From Clostridia bacterium (GTDB lineage: Bacteria > Bacillota > Clostridia > UBA1381): 8,791 nucleotides of DNA. Both the position numbers and the translations under genes were made by a program. The notes below the pieces were generated by a model. It did not search any database. It worked only from the letters and a program-made list of their open reading frames with translations, and had not been told where the DNA came from. The first letter of the stretch is position 1. Every line of letters starts with the position of its first letter. The DNA is taken from contig JAFQNU010000196.1 in the NCBI GenBank assembly GCA_017420825.1, positions 1 through 8,791 on the forward strand, in the 5' to 3' direction. This document shows, one piece after another, positions 5,777 through 8,791 of the stretch.

Positions 5777-6778
5777 TCAGACTTCCACACCGCTGTTCTC
5801 ACTTTGTGTAATACAGAAGCTTATCTGAGAGCCAGAGGCAAGCTGACCGCTTTCAGAAAAAATACTGATAAATTCGTCTGTCTTTTCTTCCTTAACAAAC
5901 ACTACCAACGAACTGTATTTTATAGCAGGAACTGCCGCCGAGCACAATCCGCTGTTATATGCCGCCTTCATCATCTTTTTTAACATTTCGGAGTTTTTTT
6001 GCACAACCTCGCAGTATTCAAGCCCTGATTGTTTAAGCATTTGGAGTATTTCCTCCGTTTTAGGTTTTTCGGAGAGCTTTTTTATTCTGTTAAGCTCATT
6101 TATAATATATTTTTCTGTGCTATCACAAAAACATCCTTCTTCGGGAATATCATTACCTATTTTATTAAGTCTTTGTATAAGACTTCCCTTTTCCTTTTTA
6201 AAGTCGGTTATAGCAAAAATAATTTTATATCCCGACAAATCAAGCGGAATATAATTTCCTTTTTGGGAAATCAGGTAATTCTTTCGTCCCCTTAACAAAC
6301 ACTCCCAATTACACTCTCCGTCATCAACACTCTCATCTATTTTTCCGTCTCCTATAAGGGAAAACGCAGTTTTCACACATGCTGCACTTTTCATAAACGA
6401 TTTTGTATTAACGTCAAAGCTGAAAAGCATTTTTGCCCCATTTGACGATTTTCTATTATGTGAAATTGTCTTAAAAATCTCTTCTTCAAAATCCTTCTCT
6501 TTAAACATGGTTAACTCATCAGTAGCAGATGTGTATTCGTTATTGCTGTCCGAAAGCTGAAAACTGAACTTGCCGTCATCACACATTACAAGGCTCAAAT
6601 AGGTTCTCACGGAAACCGGCAGAGAATAATACTCTCTCTCACTCCCTTCAAACCCATTTCCAAAAAGTGTCAGGTCATTTGCAACTGCAAAGGTACGTAC
6701 TCCGTCAGAGTATTCGGGAAACCTCTTCTTAAAGTCAGATTGTATTTCTTTTTTGTTAATTTCACTCAATCCTTTCAT
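5777..6778 (-). CDS. diverged galactokinase-like (GHMP fold) protein, probable pseudoenzyme
   Basis: The 333-residue product has no strong family motif, but its segments line up in order with galactokinase (GalK). Residues 28-40 (VRTFAVANDLTLF) sit where GalK has its PGRVNLIGEHTDY block. YSLPVSVRTYLSLVMCDDGKF (51-71) resembles the 'LP-A-I---TY-AV--RDDGK' strand pair. 168-196 (YLISQKGNYIPLDLSGYKIIFAITDFKK) matches the strand region before 'D-N-KR'. 270-305 (MKAAYNSGLCSAAV...LVVFVKEEKTDEFI) matches the C-terminal 'GVLGARMTGGGFGGC---LV-----EFI' block. The GEHTDY sugar motif, the GLSSSA phosphate loop and the GGGFGG loop are all missing, and it is about 50-60 residues shorter than GalK. It probably does not phosphorylate galactose. 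No signal peptide. No clear SD precedes the ATG. It is divergent from greA. The assignment rests on pattern matching by eye. Confidence 0.6.
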   Translation of the reverse strand: MKGLSEINKKEIQSDFKKRFPEYSDGVRTFAVANDLTLFGNGFEGSEREYYSLPVSVRTYLSLVMCDDGKFSFQLSDSNNEYTSATDELTMFKEKDFEEEIFKTISHNRKSSNGAKMLFSFDVNTKSFMKSAACVKTAFSLIGDGKIDESVDDGECNWECLLRGRKNYLISQKGNYIPLDLSGYKIIFAITDFKKEKGSLIQRLNKIGNDIPEEGCFCDSTEKYIINELNRIKKLSEKPKTEEILQMLKQSGLEYCEVVQKNSEMLKKMMKAAYNSGLCSAAVPAIKYSSLVVFVKEEKTDEFISIFSESGQLASGSQISFCITQSENSGVEV

Positions 6779-6803
6779 AATTTATTGTGCATATGTATAT
6801 AAT

Positions 6804-6812
6804 AGTATACCA
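6804..6812 (-). promoter_or_regulatory. extended -10 promoter candidate for the galactokinase-like gene
   Basis: On the - strand TGG directly precedes TATACT (6804-6809), giving an extended -10 element; no convincing -35 is seen at 17 nt. The leader would be about 20 nt with no obvious Shine-Dalgarno. The element lies between the greA -35 box and the gene, so the two promoters are back to back. Confidence 0.45.
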
Positions 6813-6829
6813 CGCCACAAAAAAATTAT

Positions 6830-6858
6830 TTGACATTTTAATCATTTTGTGATATAAT
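6830..6858 (+). promoter_or_regulatory. consensus sigma-A promoter of greA
   Basis: TTGACA (6830-6835), a 17-nt spacer and TATAAT (6853-6858) with an extended TG (TGATATAAT). This is a perfect consensus promoter. Transcription would start near 6865, leaving a leader of about 95 nt before the greA ATG. Confidence 0.93.
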
Positions 6859-6959
6859 TAATAGCTATGTGGCATCCATGTAATACAAAACGAATACTAT
6901 TGAATCATATCAATAATTTTTCGCTTCACAAAAAATACGAATTTGAGGGGATGTTTTTC

Positions 6960-7439
6960 ATGACAGAAAAAAAGGAAATTATACTTACTGGCGAAGGAAT
7001 GCAGAAATTAAAGGACGAGCTTGAATTTTTAAAAACAGTGAGACGTCCGGAAGTTTCCGAAAAAATAAAGATAGCGAGAGGTTTTGGAGATTTGTCCGAG
7101 AATGCCGAGTATGACGAGGCAAAGAAGGAACAGGCTGAGGTTGAGGAAAGAGTTCAGGTTCTTGAACAAATGCTAAAATATGCAAGAGTTCTTGATGAGA
7201 GCGAAATTGACAACGACACCGTTGGTCTGGGAGCAAGGGTAAAGCTTTGGGACGAGGAATTTGAAGAAGAGGTTGAATATTTCATAGTTGGCACAACCGA
7301 GGCTGACCCAATGAATAACAAGCTTTCTGTTGAATCACCTGTCGGCAAGGCGCTTACCGGCAAGAAAAAAGATGATACCGTTACGGTTATGACACCGGGC
7401 GGCGAAGTGATTTACAAAATTATTGATATATCAAGATAG
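6960..7439 (+). CDS. greA: transcription elongation factor GreA
   Basis: The 159-residue factor rescues backtracked RNA polymerase by inserting its coiled coil into the secondary channel and stimulating cleavage of the RNA 3' end. The N-terminal coiled coil spans about 10-75. The tip motif GFGDLSENAEYDEAK (41-55) carries the two acidic residues, Asp44 and Glu47, needed for cleavage. The C-terminal FKBP-like domain spans about 85-159, with SPVGKALTGKKKDDTVTVMTPGGE being the typical GreA ending. The start is set at 6960 because GAGGGG (6945-6950) lies 9 nt upstream and the length fits the family. Upstream in-frame ATGs at 6951 and 6867 touch that SD or the transcription start. A terminator follows. 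Confidence 0.97.
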   Translation: MTEKKEIILTGEGMQKLKDELEFLKTVRRPEVSEKIKIARGFGDLSENAEYDEAKKEQAEVEERVQVLEQMLKYARVLDESEIDNDTVGLGARVKLWDEEFEEEVEYFIVGTTEADPMNNKLSVESPVGKALTGKKKDDTVTVMTPGGEVIYKIIDISR

Positions 7440-7449
7440 TATAAACCTG

Positions 7450-7485
7450 TCACCCTGTGCATATATTGCATAGGGTGATTTTTTT
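7450..7485 (+). terminator. intrinsic terminator after greA
   Basis: A 12-bp stem TCACCCTGTGCA/TGCATAGGGTGA (7450-7461 with 7467-7478, one G-U pair) with loop TATAT is followed by seven Ts. The 3' arm and T-run also hold the predicted RBS and TTG start of the next gene. Confidence 0.9.
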
Positions 7486-7486
7486 G
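7472..7486 (+). promoter_or_regulatory. RBS and TTG start of the ykvI-like gene, inside the greA terminator
   Basis: AGGGTG (7472-7477) lies 6 nt before TTG (7484-7486), the first start that gives a normal family N-terminus (MKKAFVISGVF). Other in-frame starts (GTG 7457, TTG 7466, GTG 7475) fall within the hairpin and lack an SD. In any transcript that contains the whole hairpin, this RBS would be paired. Confidence 0.6.
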
Positions 7487-8512
7487 AAAAAAGCTTTTGT
7501 AATATCGGGTGTGTTTATTTCATCACTTGTCGGGGCAGGCTTTGCCTCGGGCAGTGAAATACTTTATTATTTCTCACGCTACGGAGCATGGGGTTTTTTT
7601 GGTATTGTTTTTTGTTCTGTGCTTTTCGGCATTTTACAGTATTTAATTGTTTCCCACACGTCCGACATTCCCAACAGTGATTTTGAAGGCTATTTAAAGA
7701 TGATAACAGGCAAAAAGCTGGCAGTTTTTTTATCTGTGTTTGCTCATATCTTTATGCTTTTAGTATTCTCCGCAATGCTTTCAGGCTTTTCTCAAATGTG
7801 TCTCGGACTATGGGGAATTAAAAGAATATACTCGTCTGCTCTCATGCTTATTTTAAGCATAACCATTATATTTTCAGGTTATGACACTTTTGTAAAATCA
7901 CAAAGTATTTTATGTATTTCAATTGTAGGTACAATTGCCATCTGTTCTCTGTATATATTAATTTTTCGCGAGAGCAATATAGCAGTATTCTCTCTTTATA
8001 ATAATGCCTTTACTTCCGGATTAAGCTATGTAAGCTACAACATTTTAACAACCTCGGCAGTGTTATGTATATTAGGTAAAAAATGTACAAAAAATACAAT
8101 TCTGTTATCATCAGTGTTTACTGCAGTTATACTAATAGTTATAATGTCCGTAATGTGGTATATCCTCTGCCTGTATTCAGGAATGATTACCTTAGGACAG
8201 CTCCCCTTTCTTACAGTGTGTCTTAGACAATCCAAACTACTCGGATTATTCTACAGCAGTGCAATATTCTTCTCAATGCTCACTACCGCCGTTTCAAACG
8301 GATACACATTAAACATAAGAATAAAGAGCAGAATTGTAAAGGTTGGTGCATTCATGCTTGCATTCGGGCTGTCTGCGTTTGAATTTTCTTTTATTGTTGA
8401 TAAGCTTTACCGCCTTGCAGGCATAATAAGCATCATTTTTTTAATATGCGTTATTAAATATTCAATAAATAATAAAAAATATGATATTTTGAGAAAACAG
8501 GCGAAATATTGA
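7484..8512 (+). CDS. YkvI-family integral membrane protein, putative transporter
   Basis: The 342-residue protein has about ten membrane helices (roughly 7-27, 35-55, 78-105, 117-137, 143-162, 178-198, 205-232, 256-275, 286-303, 308-326) and a short basic tail. The N-terminal signature SLVGAGFASGSEILYYF with the following GAWGFFGI is typical of the uncharacterised YkvI membrane family (COG3949). This family looks like LeuT/APC-fold secondary transporters, where a broken first helix with a G-rich segment binds substrate and cation. The substrate is unknown. Length matches family members. The TTG start at 7484 is preferred because AGGGTG is 6 nt upstream; the RBS is embedded in the greA terminator. 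No obvious promoter of its own is seen in the end of greA. Only a weak A/T hairpin follows before the tRNA promoter. Confidence 0.85.
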   Translation: MKKAFVISGVFISSLVGAGFASGSEILYYFSRYGAWGFFGIVFCSVLFGILQYLIVSHTSDIPNSDFEGYLKMITGKKLAVFLSVFAHIFMLLVFSAMLSGFSQMCLGLWGIKRIYSSALMLILSITIIFSGYDTFVKSQSILCISIVGTIAICSLYILIFRESNIAVFSLYNNAFTSGLSYVSYNILTTSAVLCILGKKCTKNTILLSSVFTAVILIVIMSVMWYILCLYSGMITLGQLPFLTVCLRQSKLLGLFYSSAIFFSMLTTAVSNGYTLNIRIKSRIVKVGAFMLAFGLSAFEFSFIVDKLYRLAGIISIIFLICVIKYSINNKKYDILRKQAKY

Positions 8513-8563
8513 GGATTTTAGAGGATAGTCGTATTATTTTTAATTTTTAATAATTTTTGAGTT

Positions 8564-8592
8564 TTGCAGACAGAATTAAATTGTGTTATAAT
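8564..8592 (+). promoter_or_regulatory. promoter of the tRNA-Pro/tRNA-Val unit
   Basis: TTGCAG (8564-8569), a 17-nt spacer and TATAAT (8587-8592). The start site near 8600 leaves a leader of about 27 nt before tRNA-Pro, in which GTCGTC/GACGGC can form a small hairpin. Confidence 0.75.
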
Positions 8593-8626
8593 CTCATAGT
8601 CGTCAGTTAAGAGACGGCTCGGATTA

Positions 8627-8703
8627 CGGGATGTAGCGCAGCTTGGTAGCGCATCTGGTTTGGGACCAGAGGGCCGCAGGTTCGAATCCTGTCATCCCGA
8701 CCA
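8627..8703 (+). tRNA. tRNA-Pro (anticodon TGG)
   Basis: The 77-nt gene folds as a cloverleaf: acceptor CGGGATG/CATCCCG, a D arm with GCGC, anticodon stem TCTGG/CCAGA with loop TTTGGGA and anticodon TGG at 8661-8663, T arm with GGTTCGAATCC, discriminator A and encoded CCA at 8701-8703. It decodes proline CCN codons, chiefly CCA and CCG. It is the first gene of a tRNA group, 12 nt before tRNA-Val. Confidence 0.97.
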
Positions 8704-8715
8704 CCGATATGGTAT

Positions 8716-8791
8716 GGGAGTATAGCTCAGCTGGGAGAGCGTCTGCCTTACAAGCAGGATGTCACAGGTTCGAGCCCTGTTACTCCCACCA
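8716..8791 (+). tRNA. tRNA-Val (anticodon TAC)
   Basis: The 76-nt gene has acceptor GGGAGTA/TACTCCC, D arm AGCTCAGCTGGGAGAGC, anticodon stem TCTGC/GCAGG with loop CTTACAA and anticodon TAC at 8749-8751, T arm ACAGGTTCGAGCCCTGT, discriminator A and encoded CCA as the last three bases of the window. It decodes valine GTN codons. The spacing suggests co-transcription with tRNA-Pro, and more tRNA genes may follow beyond the edge. Confidence 0.97.

Noticed and set aside
6867..6959. N-terminal extension of GreA from the ATG at 6867
   Set aside because: That ATG sits at the expected transcription start without an SD, and GreA homology begins at MTEKKE at 6960.
8533..8558. Possible terminator ATTATT/AATAAT followed by Ts after the ykvI-like gene
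   Set aside because: The stem is only six A/T pairs with a 10-nt loop; it is too weak to call in such an A/T-rich stretch.
8525..8603. Direct repeat ATAGTCGT at 8525-8532 and 8596-8603 near the tRNA genes, a possible attachment site
   Set aside because: Eight bases is within chance expectation, the copies lie outside the tRNA genes, and there is no integrase or mobile gene in the window.

Overview
The window looks like a chromosomal segment from a low-GC Firmicute, most likely a member of the Clostridia (inference). The signs are Shine-Dalgarno sequences of the AAGGAG type, near-consensus sigma-A promoters with 17-nt spacers and frequent TGn extensions, a T-box leader, a TPP riboswitch that works through a transcription terminator, an ECF-type thiamine S component, single-chain glycyl-tRNA synthetase and ammonia-type asparagine synthetase (AsnA). 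I see no insertion sequence, integrase, CRISPR array or phage gene. The region is core/housekeeping in character.

Left end (1-412, + strand): the last codons of an unidentified gene overlap, by ATGA, a small Asn/Asp-rich lipoprotein. A perfect 15-bp hairpin with T-tracts on both sides then serves as a shared terminator for this pair and for the convergent gene that follows.

Minus-strand block (413-6778), read right to left: a diverged galactokinase-like (GHMP fold) protein that lacks the expected catalytic motifs; a long regulated leader (promoter, T-box with an Asn AAC specifier, terminator, then a further roughly 105-nt extended hairpin); asnA; glyS with its own promoter(s); mscL 19 nt behind glyS; a promoter, TPP riboswitch and attenuator in front of thiT; and a cytoplasmic SGNH esterase with its own strong promoter. 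Several genes here are controlled by the small molecule or tRNA they serve: asnA by uncharged tRNA-Asn, thiT by thiamine pyrophosphate. No strong terminator separates asnA from glyS, mscL from thiT, or thiT from the esterase, so read-through is possible.

Right part (6779-8791, + strand): greA is driven by a consensus promoter and shares a divergent intergenic region with the galactokinase-like gene. Its terminator hairpin contains the ribosome binding site of the next gene, a YkvI-family membrane protein that probably starts at TTG. A promoter then precedes tRNA-Pro(TGG) and tRNA-Val(TAC). Both encode CCA, and the window ends on the final base of tRNA-Val.

The least explained items are the post-terminator hairpin in the asnA leader, the galactokinase-like pseudoenzyme candidate, and the terminator/RBS overlap at the ykvI-like gene. 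I did not find clear evidence of a wholly new multi-gene system.
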